Assembly (NCBI RefSeq): GCF_000271485.2
Contig: NZ_AKVN02000001.1
Span: forward strand, 3,745,501 to 3,809,500
Reading direction: 5' to 3'
DNA length: 64,000 nucleotides
Origin: Pelosinus fermentans DSM 17108
GTDB taxonomy: Bacteria; Bacillota; Negativicutes; DSM-13327
Below are positions 43,767 to 52,671 of the stretch, one piece after another; position 1 is the stretch's first letter; each line of letters opens with the position of its first letter. The notes beneath the pieces were generated by a model, which saw nothing but the letters and a program-made list of their open reading frames with translations, was not told where the DNA came from and searched no databases. A program made the position numbers and the translations under genes.

Positions 43767-44393
43767 ATGAATGCTAAAGTGATCGATCATCCGCTAATTC
43801 AACACAAATTATCCCTAATACGCAATATACATACAGGAACCAAAGAATTTCGTGAATTATTAGAAGAGATCTCCATGTTAATGGCTTTTGAAATCACTCG
43901 TGATCTCCCTTTAGAAGATGTAGAAATCGAGACTCCTGTTGCAAAATGTACTTGCAAAATGCTGTCAGGTAAAAAATTAGGCATTGTTCCCATTTTGCGG
44001 GCTGGTTTAGGTATGACCAATGGTGTTGTCAAACTCATTCCTGCTGTTAAAGTGGGCCATATCGGCTTATACCGTGATCCTAAAACCTTAATGCCAGTAG
44101 AGTACTACTGTAAATTACCAAGCGATGTAGCAGAAAGAGACTTTATTCTAATTGATCCTATGCTTGCAACAGGCAACTCTTTAGCTGCTTCCATTGACAT
44201 CCTCAAAAGAAAAGGTGCTAAAAATATTAAGTGCATGTGTCTGGTTGCCTCACCAGAAGGCATACAATTAATTAATAATTTCCATCCTGACGTAGATATT
44301 TTCGTAGCTGCCATTGATGAAAAATTAAATGATCACGGCTACATTGTCCCAGGTTTGGGAGATGCCGGCGATCGAATCTTTGGTACCAAGTAA
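43767..44393 (+). CDS. upp: Uracil phosphoribosyltransferase
   Basis: The ATG at 43767 gives the standard N-terminus ([19 protein letters not shown]) and 208 residues, the usual length. The ribosome binding site (AAAGGTAG) is about 13 bases away, longer than normal; an upstream TTG at 43743 overlaps that site and is rejected. The protein has [10 protein letters not shown], the PRPP loop [16 protein letters not shown] and the C-terminal [14 protein letters not shown]. It converts uracil and PRPP to UMP for pyrimidine salvage. It is a single gene. Confidence 0.93.
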   Translation: MNAKVIDHPLIQHKLSLIRNIHTGTKEFRELLEEISMLMAFEITRDLPLEDVEIETPVAKCTCKMLSGKKLGIVPILRAGLGMTNGVVKLIPAVKVGHIGLYRDPKTLMPVEYYCKLPSDVAERDFILIDPMLATGNSLAASIDILKRKGAKNIKCMCLVASPEGIQLINNFHPDVDIFVAAIDEKLNDHGYIVPGLGDAGDRIFGTK

Positions 44394-44610
44394 TCTTAAC
44401 AGCAATTTCAGGTGTGCAGTTTTTGTCTAAATGGACAAGGCTGTATACCTTTTTTTTATTATTATCGTCCCATCAAGAAAAACAAACTGTACTATTAATA
44501 AAAATTACCAATAAATTTTTCATTAAATTTACATATAAATAACACATTTTTTTTGAAAATGGTGTATAATGTACTTAAAAAATAATGAAACCGAAAGGCT
44601 GGGATACAGT

Positions 44611-44853
44611 ATGGCGATTTGGCAAGTTGAATTAGACAGTAGAGATGTGAGTCAATATCGCAAGAAGTTGAAAAATCGCGGTTTTATCTCGGCGAGCTAT
44701 TTTTCTTATAATGGCTTTGATCTCGATAAAATGAGAAAATTGGCCAAAGAAGGAAAAATTGATGCTATGCGCTGCATTATTGGAAAATCTATACGATGGT
44801 ATTACTTAGAGCAACAAGCAGAAAATGCTCGGCTCAAGGGTGAGCTATACTAA
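44611..44853 (+). CDS. Small conserved-looking protein of unknown function
   Basis: The frame is open from an ATG at 44569, but that ATG overlaps a TATAAT-like -10 element (44565-44570), so the ATG at 44611 is preferred (80 residues). The protein is charged and helical with aromatic patches: WQVELDSRDVSQYRKKL, ISASYFSYNGFDLDKM, IIGKSIRWYYLEQQAEN. The C-terminal RWYYLEQQAENARLKGE could be a short coiled coil. A strong terminator follows directly, which supports a real short transcription unit. I do not recognise the family. Confidence 0.6.
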   Translation: MAIWQVELDSRDVSQYRKKLKNRGFISASYFSYNGFDLDKMRKLAKEGKIDAMRCIIGKSIRWYYLEQQAENARLKGELY

Positions 44854-44878
44854 AATCGAATATAGTCCTTCATATAGG

Positions 44879-44938
44879 AGAAATAGAGTCAGTGTTTCCT
44901 TGAAACAAAAGGAAGCACTGACTCTATTTCTCTTTTTT
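44879..44938 (+). terminator. Strong terminator after the small gene
   Basis: A stem of about 21 bp (AGAAATAGAGTCAGTG.TTCC and complement, one mismatch) with an 11-nt loop, then TTTTTT. Confidence 0.9.
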
Positions 44939-44971
44939 GTAGAACTAAAATTTATAAGTTTAAGGGAATGT

Positions 44972-45070
44972 TGAACGCAGAGGACGCAGAGGACACAGAG
45001 TTCGCAGAGAACACAGAGGGTTTTAACCCTAATTATCTTTTCTCAGCGTTCTCTGCGCCTCTGCGGTTCC
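44972..45070. repeat. Intergenic hairpin repeat, GCAGAG dialect, expanded arm
   Basis: Arm 1 has five pentamer units (GCAGAGG, GCAGAGG, CACAGAG, GCAGAG, CACAGAGGG) while arm 2 (TCTCAGCGTTCTC.. CTGCGGTTC) has three. This suggests unit-wise expansion of one arm. It lies upstream of korA. Confidence 0.82.
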
Positions 45071-45197
45071 GTTTACTTTATATGTTTTAAAAAACGCCCA
45101 GCGTTTTTCTTATTATTTTGTCGCTTTTCTAAAGGGTTTCGCCTAACTTTCGCGAAGTCATTGTCATATAAAGGCAAATAATACTCTGGAGGATAAT

Positions 45198-46955
45198 ATG
45201 ACGAAAAAACGATATTATACTTGTCTCTTTGCTGGTGAGGCTGGCTACGGTGTTATGAGTGCCGGTTCTATCATTGCCAAGGGAGCCAATCGTAATGGTT
45301 TATGGTCTTTCTTAGTAAATGAATACCCTTCCCTGATTCAGGGTGGGCTGAATTCTTGTCTGGTACGTCTGGCAGATCAACCTCTTTCCTCTTATGAAGA
45401 AACTCTTGATTTCTTAGGGCTCTTCTCCCAACAAGGCTTTGATTATTATGCTGATAAGCTGAATCCAGGTGCGATTGTACTATATGACCCTGCGACTACT
45501 CAAGTGGATGAAAGTAAAGTCCCTGAAGGTACTTTACTGTATCCTGTGTCTTTAGCAAGTTTCGTTCCTAAGGGTGGAGCTAAGATCATGATCAACAGTG
45601 CCATGTTAGGAAGTTTTTGTGCTCTTACAGGCTATCCTAAGAGTGTGGTCATTGATGTAATTAAAAATGAATTCCATAATGCTAAAATACAGCAGGAAAA
45701 TATTAAGATTTTAGAAGAAGTATATGAACACGTAGTATCATCTTTACCTTCCCAGAACGTTTTTCCCTTCACGTTTCATAAACATGCGGAACCCAAAATT
45801 CTCATTAACGGCAATGAGGCCATTTCCATTGCAGCGATTCAAGCAGGCTGCAAATTTTCTGCTGGTTACCCCATGACACCAGGCTCAAGTGTTTTAAGCT
45901 ATTTAGCTGATCATGGCAGAGACTATGGTCTAGTTTTTAAGCAGGCCGAAGATGAAATTGCCGCTATTAATATGCTCATTGGCGCTTCCTTCACGGGGAT
46001 ACGTTCTATTGGTTCTACCAGCGGCGGCGGCTTTGCCTTAATGGTTGAAGCCTTAGGTTTTGCTGCAATAGCCGAAGTGCCCTTGGTTATAGTCAATGCC
46101 CAAAGAGGAGGTCCTAGTACTGGACTGCCAACACGAACTGCACAGGCTGACTTAAATTTTGTCGTCTATGCCTCTCAGGGAGAGTTCCCAAGGATTGTGA
46201 TGGCTCCCGGCGATATCGAAGAATGTTTTTATGAAACATTTCGGGTTTTTAATCTCGCAGATAAATACCAAGTGCCATGCATTATTTTAACTGATAAATA
46301 TTTGGCTGATTCCTCTGTTTCTCATCCCCTCTTTGCTACTGATCATTTAACAATTGATCGCGGCAAACGGTTTGAAAAAAACGCCGATCGCCAAGAACCT
46401 TATTTGCGTTATCAAAATACCCCTGATGGCATTTCAACAAGGGCCTTTCCGGGGCAAATCGGCGGCCGCCATATTGCTACCAGTTACACTCATGGCGAAG
46501 ACGGTTTTTATAGCTCGGGAAATAAGGAATACGCCCTTAACGAACCAACTGTAACAAAAGAGAGCATGGATAAATTATATAATAAATTACCCGCTATGGA
46601 AAAAGAGATCCCTGCTATTAAATTCTATGGTCCATCGGAAGCTGATGTAACGATTATTGCCTGGGGCTCAACGAAAGGAGCCATCTTAGAAGCCATGGAG
46701 CAAGCAGCGAGCCAAGGAATTTGCGTAAACTTTTTGCAGGTTCTCTATATTTCTCCATTTCCAGCCACCGCTGTTGAACCACTTTTGCAAAAAGCCAAGA
46801 AAACTCTCCTCATTGAAGGCAATAAGACAGGGCAGCTTGGCGGCATTATTGCTGCTCATACGGGGTACAAAGCGAACCATTCCTTCTTCAAATATAACTC
46901 TCGTGCTTTTGTGCCTTCAGAAATTCTTGCAAAGATCAAGGAGGTGCTTGTCTAA
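45198..46955 (+). CDS. korA: 2-oxoacid:ferredoxin oxidoreductase, fused gamma-alpha subunit
   Basis: A 585-residue protein. Residues 1-185 form the gamma domain (GEAGYGVMSAGSIIAKGANR, NEYPSLIQGG). Residues from about 200 form the alpha domain (AGCKFSAGYPMTPGSSVL, QAEDEIAAINMLIGAS, STSGGGFALM, QRGGPSTGLPTRTAQADL). With the beta subunit it oxidatively decarboxylates a 2-oxoacid, most likely 2-oxoglutarate, to the CoA ester with ferredoxin as acceptor, or runs the reverse reaction. GGAGG lies seven bases before the ATG. The stop overlaps the korB start by one base. Isovalerate- or indolepyruvate-type substrates are not excluded. Confidence 0.88.
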   Translation: MTKKRYYTCLFAGEAGYGVMSAGSIIAKGANRNGLWSFLVNEYPSLIQGGLNSCLVRLADQPLSSYEETLDFLGLFSQQGFDYYADKLNPGAIVLYDPATTQVDESKVPEGTLLYPVSLASFVPKGGAKIMINSAMLGSFCALTGYPKSVVIDVIKNEFHNAKIQQENIKILEEVYEHVVSSLPSQNVFPFTFHKHAEPKILINGNEAISIAAIQAGCKFSAGYPMTPGSSVLSYLADHGRDYGLVFKQAEDEIAAINMLIGASFTGIRSIGSTSGGGFALMVEALGFAAIAEVPLVIVNAQRGGPSTGLPTRTAQADLNFVVYASQGEFPRIVMAPGDIEECFYETFRVFNLADKYQVPCIILTDKYLADSSVSHPLFATDHLTIDRGKRFEKNADRQEPYLRYQNTPDGISTRAFPGQIGGRHIATSYTHGEDGFYSSGNKEYALNEPTVTKESMDKLYNKLPAMEKEIPAIKFYGPSEADVTIIAWGSTKGAILEAMEQAASQGICVNFLQVLYISPFPATAVEPLLQKAKKTLLIEGNKTGQLGGIIAAHTGYKANHSFFKYNSRAFVPSEILAKIKEVLV

Positions 46956-47818
46956 TGAGTGCTCATGATATTAATTTATCCTATGTTCCCACCTGGTGTG
47001 CTGGCTGTGGCAATTATGGCATCATTAATTCACTAAAAAAAGCCCTGACCTCCCTTAACTTGGATTTAGAACAAACGGTACTAGCTACAGGGATTGGCTG
47101 CGCCAGTAAAATCAGCCAATATGTGAATACCTATCGCATTGAAACCTTGCACGGCCGTTCTCTGCCTGTAGCCACAGGAATCAAATTAGCGAATCACAAT
47201 CTGACTGTAATTGCCGAAGGCGGCGATGGAGATGGAATGGGGCTCGGAATGGGGCATTTCATCCATACGGCAAGACGCAATTTGGATATTACTTATTTTA
47301 TTCATAATAACCAGATTTACGGTTTAACCAAAGGACAAACCTCACCGACTAGCGATTTAGGAGCTGTCACAAAGTTTACCCCTGCCCCCCTTGGCAATGT
47401 GGAACAGCCTATTAATATAGTAAAAATGGCATTAAATGCAGGAGCTACCTTTGTAGCACGAGGCTTTGTCGGCAATAGCGCTCAGTTGGTTTCTCTCATG
47501 GCTGAGGCTATTAAGCATCCCGGATTTGCCGTAGTTGATATTCTCCAGCCTTGTGTTACTTTTAACCATGTGAATACATACCCATGGTATCAGCAGCGTG
47601 TTAAAGTCATTGAAAATATGGAAGGCTATGACCCCACCAGCCTAGACAAGGCTCTGTCTTTTGCTGGCTTATGGGGGGAACAAATCCCTATAGGCTTATA
47701 TTATCGTACAATACGTCCTACCTTTCATGAATCTCTGCCCCAGCTTTCTGAGCAATCTCTGATGCAGCAGAAGATCGATAATGTGGATATAACAGGACTG
47801 ATGAAGGAGCTCTATTAA
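46955..47818 (+). CDS. korB: 2-oxoacid:ferredoxin oxidoreductase, beta subunit
   Basis: A 287-residue TPP-binding subunit. It has YVPTWCAGCGNYGI (Cys pair for the 4Fe-4S cluster), TGIGCASKISQYVNT, the TPP motif AEGGDGDGMGLGMGHFIH and NNQIYGLTKGQTSPT. It has the short KorB form without an extra ferredoxin domain. AAGGAGG ten bases upstream of the ATG lies inside korA. The pair supplies succinyl-CoA or low-potential ferredoxin, which could also feed the nitrogenase-like reductase 8 kb away; that link is only a possibility. Confidence 0.9.
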   Translation: MSAHDINLSYVPTWCAGCGNYGIINSLKKALTSLNLDLEQTVLATGIGCASKISQYVNTYRIETLHGRSLPVATGIKLANHNLTVIAEGGDGDGMGLGMGHFIHTARRNLDITYFIHNNQIYGLTKGQTSPTSDLGAVTKFTPAPLGNVEQPINIVKMALNAGATFVARGFVGNSAQLVSLMAEAIKHPGFAVVDILQPCVTFNHVNTYPWYQQRVKVIENMEGYDPTSLDKALSFAGLWGEQIPIGLYYRTIRPTFHESLPQLSEQSLMQQKIDNVDITGLMKELY

Positions 47819-47876
47819 TAACCTAGACGAACACACGTAGCACATCCCATTGGCAAAAGCATATTTCTTTAACGAT

Positions 47877-47902
47877 AAAAGCACGCCGGAAGGCGTGCTT
47901 TT
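47877..47902. terminator. Bidirectional terminator between korB and the siderophore operon
   Basis: An 11-bp perfect stem (AAAAGCACGCC/GGCGTGCTTTT) with a GGAA loop between convergent operons. Confidence 0.9.
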
Positions 47903-47926
47903 CCTTTATTCTTATACGTTATCCCA

Positions 47927-48712
47927 TTATCTGACTAAATCATAAGTTACGCAGACAGGACGACCTGTCCTTGGTTCCTTAACGATCTGTGCATCAATTT
48001 GAAAGACTTCTTTTAATACATGAGGTACCATGACCTCATCAGGCGTCCCATGGCAGATGATGTTCCCGCCCTTGATTGCAATCATATAATCGGCAAAGCG
48101 AGCCGCTAAATTTAAATCATGTAGGACCATCACAATGGTATAACCCTGCTTTTTGTTAAGATCACTTAAAAGCTCCAGTACCTCCAACTGATGAGATAAA
48201 TCAAGGTAAGTAGTAGGCTCATCAAGCAGAATAAGATCTGTCTGCTGCGCCAGTGCCATAGCAATCCACACACGCTGACGCTGTCCGCCGGAAAGGGTAT
48301 CCACAGAACGATGTTCCAATTCTGAAAGCTTTGTCACTTCCAGGGACCAGGCGATAATCTTTCTGTCATTCAAGGCGAGCTTGCCGAAGCCCCGCTGATA
48401 AGGGAAGCGTCCATATGCTACTAATTCTCCCACGGTCACCCCATGAGGAGCGGTAGGACTTTGTGGCAGAATCGCCATTTTTTTAGCAATTTCCTTAGTC
48501 GCGAGGGTTGTAATATCCTCTTCATTTAAATAGACCGCTCCCGCTTTAAAGCGCAGAATACGCCCCACTGCCTTAAGAACACTCGATTTTCCACAACCAT
48601 TAGGACCGATGATGGTGGTAATTTTCCCATAGGGGATTTTCATATTTAAAGCTTCTACAACGGTACTTTCATCATAGGCGATTGCTAAATTTTTTGTTGT
48701 GATACTATTCAT
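47927..48712 (-). CDS. Iron-siderophore ABC transporter ATPase (FecE/FhuC type)
   Basis: A 261-residue ATPase with Walker A GPNGCGKSS, Q-loop ILPQSPTAP, signature LSGGQRQRVWIA, Walker B LILLDEPT and the switch histidine in VLHDLNLA. The C-terminal end (GRPVCVTYDLVR) is usual for FhuC/FecE-type import ATPases. It is the last gene of a six-gene minus-strand operon (regulator, binding protein, exporter-fold protein, two permeases, ATPase), with 36 bp to the permease before it. It powers uptake of a ferric chelate across the inner membrane. Confidence 0.92.
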   Translation of the reverse strand: MNSITTKNLAIAYDESTVVEALNMKIPYGKITTIIGPNGCGKSSVLKAVGRILRFKAGAVYLNEEDITTLATKEIAKKMAILPQSPTAPHGVTVGELVAYGRFPYQRGFGKLALNDRKIIAWSLEVTKLSELEHRSVDTLSGGQRQRVWIAMALAQQTDLILLDEPTTYLDLSHQLEVLELLSDLNKKQGYTIVMVLHDLNLAARFADYMIAIKGGNIICHGTPDEVMVPHVLKEVFQIDAQIVKEPRTGRPVCVTYDLVR

Positions 48713-48748
48713 GGATTACACCTGCTTTTTTAAATGAATGTCGACACT

Positions 48749-49777
48749 CTATCTTCCACTTTTCGCTAGCAGATATAGAAAATAAGGTGCGCCCACAACT
48801 GCAACAACAATACCTGTCGGTATCTCCGAGGGCTGCACAAGAGTTCGGGCCAGTATATCCGATATGGACACCAGCAAGGCACCTGTCAATGCACAACACG
48901 GCAATAAAATCTGATGCCCTAGTCCCACGAGGCGGCGTGCTAAATGGGGAGCTATCAGTCCGACAAAACTGATATTACCGCTAACGGCGACACAAGATGC
49001 CGCCAATGCCACTGCAGCCGCCAATAACATCCTTCGCTCCCGTTCTACAGATACACCCAGACCCCATGCAATTTCCTCACCAACACCTAGTACATCAAGA
49101 ACCCGTGCCTTGAAAAAAACATAAGGAACCAGTACTAGCAACCATGGCAGCAGTGCTATGACAAACTTCCAACTAGCGCCCCAAATGCGCCCTGCCTGCC
49201 ATACTGTAACAAAATTAAACTGACTCTCGTCCAGAAGAATAACCAAAACAATCATAGCAGCACTGATTCCTACCTGCATACCTACTCCCGTTAAAATCAG
49301 GCGCAAAGGCGATAATCCCTCTAGATTTTTGTAAGCTAATAGGTAAATCAGCACTGCCGCAACACCGGCGCCAATCAGTGCCAGAAAGGGCAGCGTGAAT
49401 ACAGAAAGGGCCGTTTTGGTCGGAAAAAGCAGGACAAATAGTACAACCATCAATCCAGCACCAGCGTTAATTCCTAACAGTCCAGGGTCAGCCAGCGCAT
49501 TTCTGGCTATTCCCTGAATGATGCATCCTGAGAGGGCAAGTCCCGCACCGACCAGCATAGCAATGATGATACGAGGCATTCTAAAAGTAAACAAGACCAG
49601 ATTCTCTTTGTCACTGCCACCTCCAAGGAGGATGCGTAGAAGATCATGAAACGTTAAGTGGGTATAGCCGGATTTCATGCTGAAGATGATTGAAAGAACT
49701 AGTAAAATCCCTAGTACAAGCAGCACAGCAATAAATTTTGAGCTTTTTTTCTTCTTTTGCTGGCCCGTAGAACCCAT
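48749..49777 (-). CDS. Iron-siderophore ABC permease (FecCD family), second
   Basis: A 342-residue protein with about ten helices. It has FRMPRIIIAMLVGAGLALSGCIIQG, NALADPGLLGINAGAGL and the coupling-helix region GVGEEIAWGLGVSVER, then GNISFVGLIAPHLARRLVG near the end (all family blocks described piecewise). It pairs with the permease encoded immediately upstream: the ATG at 49777 is adjacent to the stop of that gene. The N-terminus has a long basic stretch (GQQKKKKSSK). A FecCD heterodimer suits ferric siderophores; corrinoid transporters usually have a BtuC homodimer. Confidence 0.9.
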   Translation of the reverse strand: MGSTGQQKKKKSSKFIAVLLVLGILLVLSIIFSMKSGYTHLTFHDLLRILLGGGSDKENLVLFTFRMPRIIIAMLVGAGLALSGCIIQGIARNALADPGLLGINAGAGLMVVLFVLLFPTKTALSVFTLPFLALIGAGVAAVLIYLLAYKNLEGLSPLRLILTGVGMQVGISAAMIVLVILLDESQFNFVTVWQAGRIWGASWKFVIALLPWLLVLVPYVFFKARVLDVLGVGEEIAWGLGVSVERERRMLLAAAVALAASCVAVSGNISFVGLIAPHLARRLVGLGHQILLPCCALTGALLVSISDILARTLVQPSEIPTGIVVAVVGAPYFLYLLAKSGR

Positions 49778-50827
49778 CTATGCCTCCCTCCTTTGTTTAC
49801 GTGCTAAGTACAGGAAAAAGGGGACACCGATGAGGGCAATGATAGCACCGATTGGTGTTTCATGCAGAGGATTAAGCATCCGTGCACCCAGATCTGCCAA
49901 CACCAGCAGCAAGCTCCCCAGCACTGCCGAGGAAGGAATGATCCATCTGTAGTCTACCCCTACCAAATAACGAGCAATATGGGGAATAATAAGACCGACT
50001 AAGCCCACAGGCCCTACCACTGATACGGAGGCTCCTGCCAGTACTAAGACAACAAGAGCAGCGGCGAACTTTACACTGTTCACCCTCAGTCCCAGCCCCT
50101 GAGCGATTTCCTCTCCTAAGCTGAGCAGCGAAATGGAGCGGGAAAGCAGGATCGCTGCAAATAATGTCACTACTATACACGGAAACAGGATGCGAAGCTG
50201 CTGCCACGTCGTACCCGCAACACCACCTGCCGTCCAAAAGGCTATATCCTGTGCGACACCAAAATAAATAGCAATGCCATGGCCGATTGCTGCCAGCAGC
50301 GCACTAACAGCAATTCCTGCCAACACCAGCCTCATAGGAGTAGCTCCTCCCCGCTGCAGGGAGCTAATTCCATACACCATTCCGGCACTAATCGAAGCAC
50401 CGAGAAAAGAATATAAAATGATGTAGCTGTAAGATAGACCGGGCACAAAGGCAAAACAGAGAGACAGCATAAAACTTGCTCCTGCATTAAGACCCATTAG
50501 GCCGGAATCCGCCATGGGGTTCTGCGTGATTCCCTGCATCACTGCACCTGCCACAGCTAAAGCAGCCCCTACTAACGCACTTGCCAACACACGAGGCAGA
50601 CGTAAATCCTGTATAATTAAATGCTGCATTGAACCGGGAGTAAAATGCATTAGTGCGTCCCATGCAGCAGACAGAGGCATCTGCACCACGCCCTGTGTAA
50701 GGGAGAATGCCATGGATATCACCAGCACACAAAGTCCAACTACAATTACTAACAGTGCTCTCCAAGAACGATCTGTTTTTTTTACAAAGAGATCTGAACG
50801 AACAGCGTCATTTGTTGAAACTTTCAT
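49778..50827 (-). CDS. Iron-siderophore ABC permease (FecCD family), first
   Basis: A 349-residue permease of about ten helices with DLRLPRVLASALVGAALAVAG, NPMADSGLMGLNAGASF, SLGEEIAQGLGLRVN and VGPVGLVGLIIPHIARYLVG as family blocks (shown in pieces). TAGGAGG lies 11 bases before the ATG. Its stop abuts the next permease's start with no gap, which indicates translational coupling. G+C looks somewhat higher than in neighbouring metabolic genes, by eye; this was not computed. Confidence 0.9.
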   Translation of the reverse strand: MKVSTNDAVRSDLFVKKTDRSWRALLVIVVGLCVLVISMAFSLTQGVVQMPLSAAWDALMHFTPGSMQHLIIQDLRLPRVLASALVGAALAVAGAVMQGITQNPMADSGLMGLNAGASFMLSLCFAFVPGLSYSYIILYSFLGASISAGMVYGISSLQRGGATPMRLVLAGIAVSALLAAIGHGIAIYFGVAQDIAFWTAGGVAGTTWQQLRILFPCIVVTLFAAILLSRSISLLSLGEEIAQGLGLRVNSVKFAAALVVLVLAGASVSVVGPVGLVGLIIPHIARYLVGVDYRWIIPSSAVLGSLLLVLADLGARMLNPLHETPIGAIIALIGVPFFLYLARKQRREA

Positions 50828-50873
50828 CTATACCATCACCTCCTACCGTTTATTCAGCGCTTAGTAATCCTTA

Positions 50874-52589
50874 TTAAGTACTGAATTGAGCGTGATGAAG
50901 ACGGCTGTATATTCCTTTTTCAGCTAGCAGTTTTTGATGGCTGCCTTGCTCTGCAATACCTTCTGCTGTAACTACGATGATACGATCCGCATTCTTAATT
51001 GTCGCCAGCCGATGAGCAATAACGAGAGTTGTCCGTCCTTTGGACAGCTCTGCCAGCGCTTTTTGAATTGCCGTTTCTGTTTCCGTATCCAAAGCAGAGG
51101 TGGCCTCATCCAGTATAAGAATCGCAGGATTCTTGAGAAACATGCGGGCAATAGAAAGCCTCTGTTTCTGTCCACCGGAAAGTTTCACGCCACGCTCGCC
51201 GATAACGGCATCCAGACCGTCCGTTTGAGCACGGATAAATTCATCCATTTGAGACCGTACTACCGCTTCCCATATTTCGTCCTCTGTTGCATCCATTTTA
51301 CCGTACAGGATATTTTCCCGAATGGTTCCAGCAAATAGAAATACATCCTGCTGCACAATACCAATTTGCTGTCGGAGAGATTGGAGTTTAATTTTATTAA
51401 TATCGATTCCATCAATGGTGATACTTCCGGATAATACCTCATAAAAGCGAGGCAGCAGGCTGCACAGAGTAGTCTTTCCTCCGCCGGAGGGTCCTACAAA
51501 AGCCACCGTTTCGCCTGAAGGTATGAAAAGGTCTACATTCTCCAGCACAGGGCATTCTTCCTCATAGGCAAAGCTCACGTTGTTGTAGCGAATATTTCCT
51601 TGCAGATGCGGTGCATCAACAGCGTCGGGTGCATCAACAATATCTGGATGGATATCCATAATTTCTACAAAATTTTTAAATCCGGCAACGCCTTTGGGGA
51701 TTCTCTCAACCAGAGTGCTAATCATTTGAATAGGGCGGATGATGACATTGATGAGTAGAATAAAACTGAACATTTGCCCACTAGTCAACTCTCCTTGTAA
51801 ATAGAACCAGCTTCCTCCTGCTAACGCGAATAAAGATAGAAATCGCATAAGCAGGTAGCTAATCGCTGTGCTGGTGGTGAAGATCTTAAATCCTTCCATC
51901 TTGACCTTGTGGAACCATTGATTATCTGAAATGAACAGCTTTTTTTGATGCTCCTCATTCGTGAAAGCCTGCACCACACGGATGCCTCCCAGAGCGTCCT
52001 GCAGCCGGGCATAAAAACACCCTACGCTAGCAAACATCTGCCTAAAAGCACGGGTCATCTTTTTAGCAAAAACAAAGATAACCACCATTAAAAGCAGCAA
52101 TAACAACAGCGTTATCAGTGACAGCTTCCAGCTGATGGTAAACATCACTCCTAATGCACCAATCAGTGTGATGATGATGATAAACACATGTTCTGGTCCA
52201 TTATGAGCCATGCTCCCCACATCCATTAGATCATTGGAGATACGTGACATCAACTGACCAGTCCTATGGGTGTCAAAAAAACGGAAAGATAATTTCTGCA
52301 TATGACTAAACAGCTCATTGCGCATGTCGGTCTCTATATTGAGTCCTAGCATATTCCCCCAGTAATTGATTACAATATTAAGTCCCGTATTGATGACATA
52401 GACGCTTAACAGACCTATGCATGCTAAAAGTACCCAGTGCCAGTTGCCGCTAGGCAACAATTTGTCCACTACTTGCGCGACCGCCAAGGGAAAAACCAAT
52501 TCCAAAGCAGACATGATTACCGTACAGGAAAAATCTAATAAGAATAGCCCCTTGTAGGGACGATAATAACTAAAAAACCGACGAACCAT
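50874..52589 (-). CDS. ABC transporter, exporter fold (fused membrane-ATPase half-transporter)
   Basis: A 571-residue half-transporter. Six transmembrane helices occupy residues 1-310, and an ATPase domain from about 335 has Walker A VGPSGGGKTT, signature KLSGGQKQRLSIARM, Walker B ILILDEATSALD and the H-loop VIAHRLAT. It should work as a homodimer. It lies between the binding protein and the permeases of a siderophore import operon. Precedents are YbtP/YbtQ and IrtAB, exporter-fold proteins that import ferric siderophores, and exporters that secrete siderophores. No siderophore synthetase is in the window, so direction and cargo are open. Confidence 0.88.
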   Translation of the reverse strand: MVRRFFSYYRPYKGLFLLDFSCTVIMSALELVFPLAVAQVVDKLLPSGNWHWVLLACIGLLSVYVINTGLNIVINYWGNMLGLNIETDMRNELFSHMQKLSFRFFDTHRTGQLMSRISNDLMDVGSMAHNGPEHVFIIIITLIGALGVMFTISWKLSLITLLLLLLLMVVIFVFAKKMTRAFRQMFASVGCFYARLQDALGGIRVVQAFTNEEHQKKLFISDNQWFHKVKMEGFKIFTTSTAISYLLMRFLSLFALAGGSWFYLQGELTSGQMFSFILLINVIIRPIQMISTLVERIPKGVAGFKNFVEIMDIHPDIVDAPDAVDAPHLQGNIRYNNVSFAYEEECPVLENVDLFIPSGETVAFVGPSGGGKTTLCSLLPRFYEVLSGSITIDGIDINKIKLQSLRQQIGIVQQDVFLFAGTIRENILYGKMDATEDEIWEAVVRSQMDEFIRAQTDGLDAVIGERGVKLSGGQKQRLSIARMFLKNPAILILDEATSALDTETETAIQKALAELSKGRTTLVIAHRLATIKNADRIIVVTAEGIAEQGSHQKLLAEKGIYSRLHHAQFST

Positions 52590-52671
52590 TAAAATATTCT
52601 CGCTCCTTTTTCAAAAATAGCGCAACCATTATAATGTGATTTGTCGTCAGATCTATAAGGTTGCTAATGAC

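Noticed and set aside
44553-44570. Complete -35/-10 promoter for the small gene at 44611
   Set aside because: TTGAAA and TATAAT are only six bases apart, so only the -10 element is credible.
3661-45070. CRISPR-like arrays suggested by short repeated units
   Set aside because: Units are 5-9 bp, tightly packed in hairpins at scattered loci, with no constant direct repeats or unique spacers and no cas genes.
48705-50765. Several minus-strand frames of 60-120 codons inside the siderophore permease genes
   Set aside because: They are out-of-frame shadows of the long FecCD genes, without ribosome binding sites or recognisable domains.
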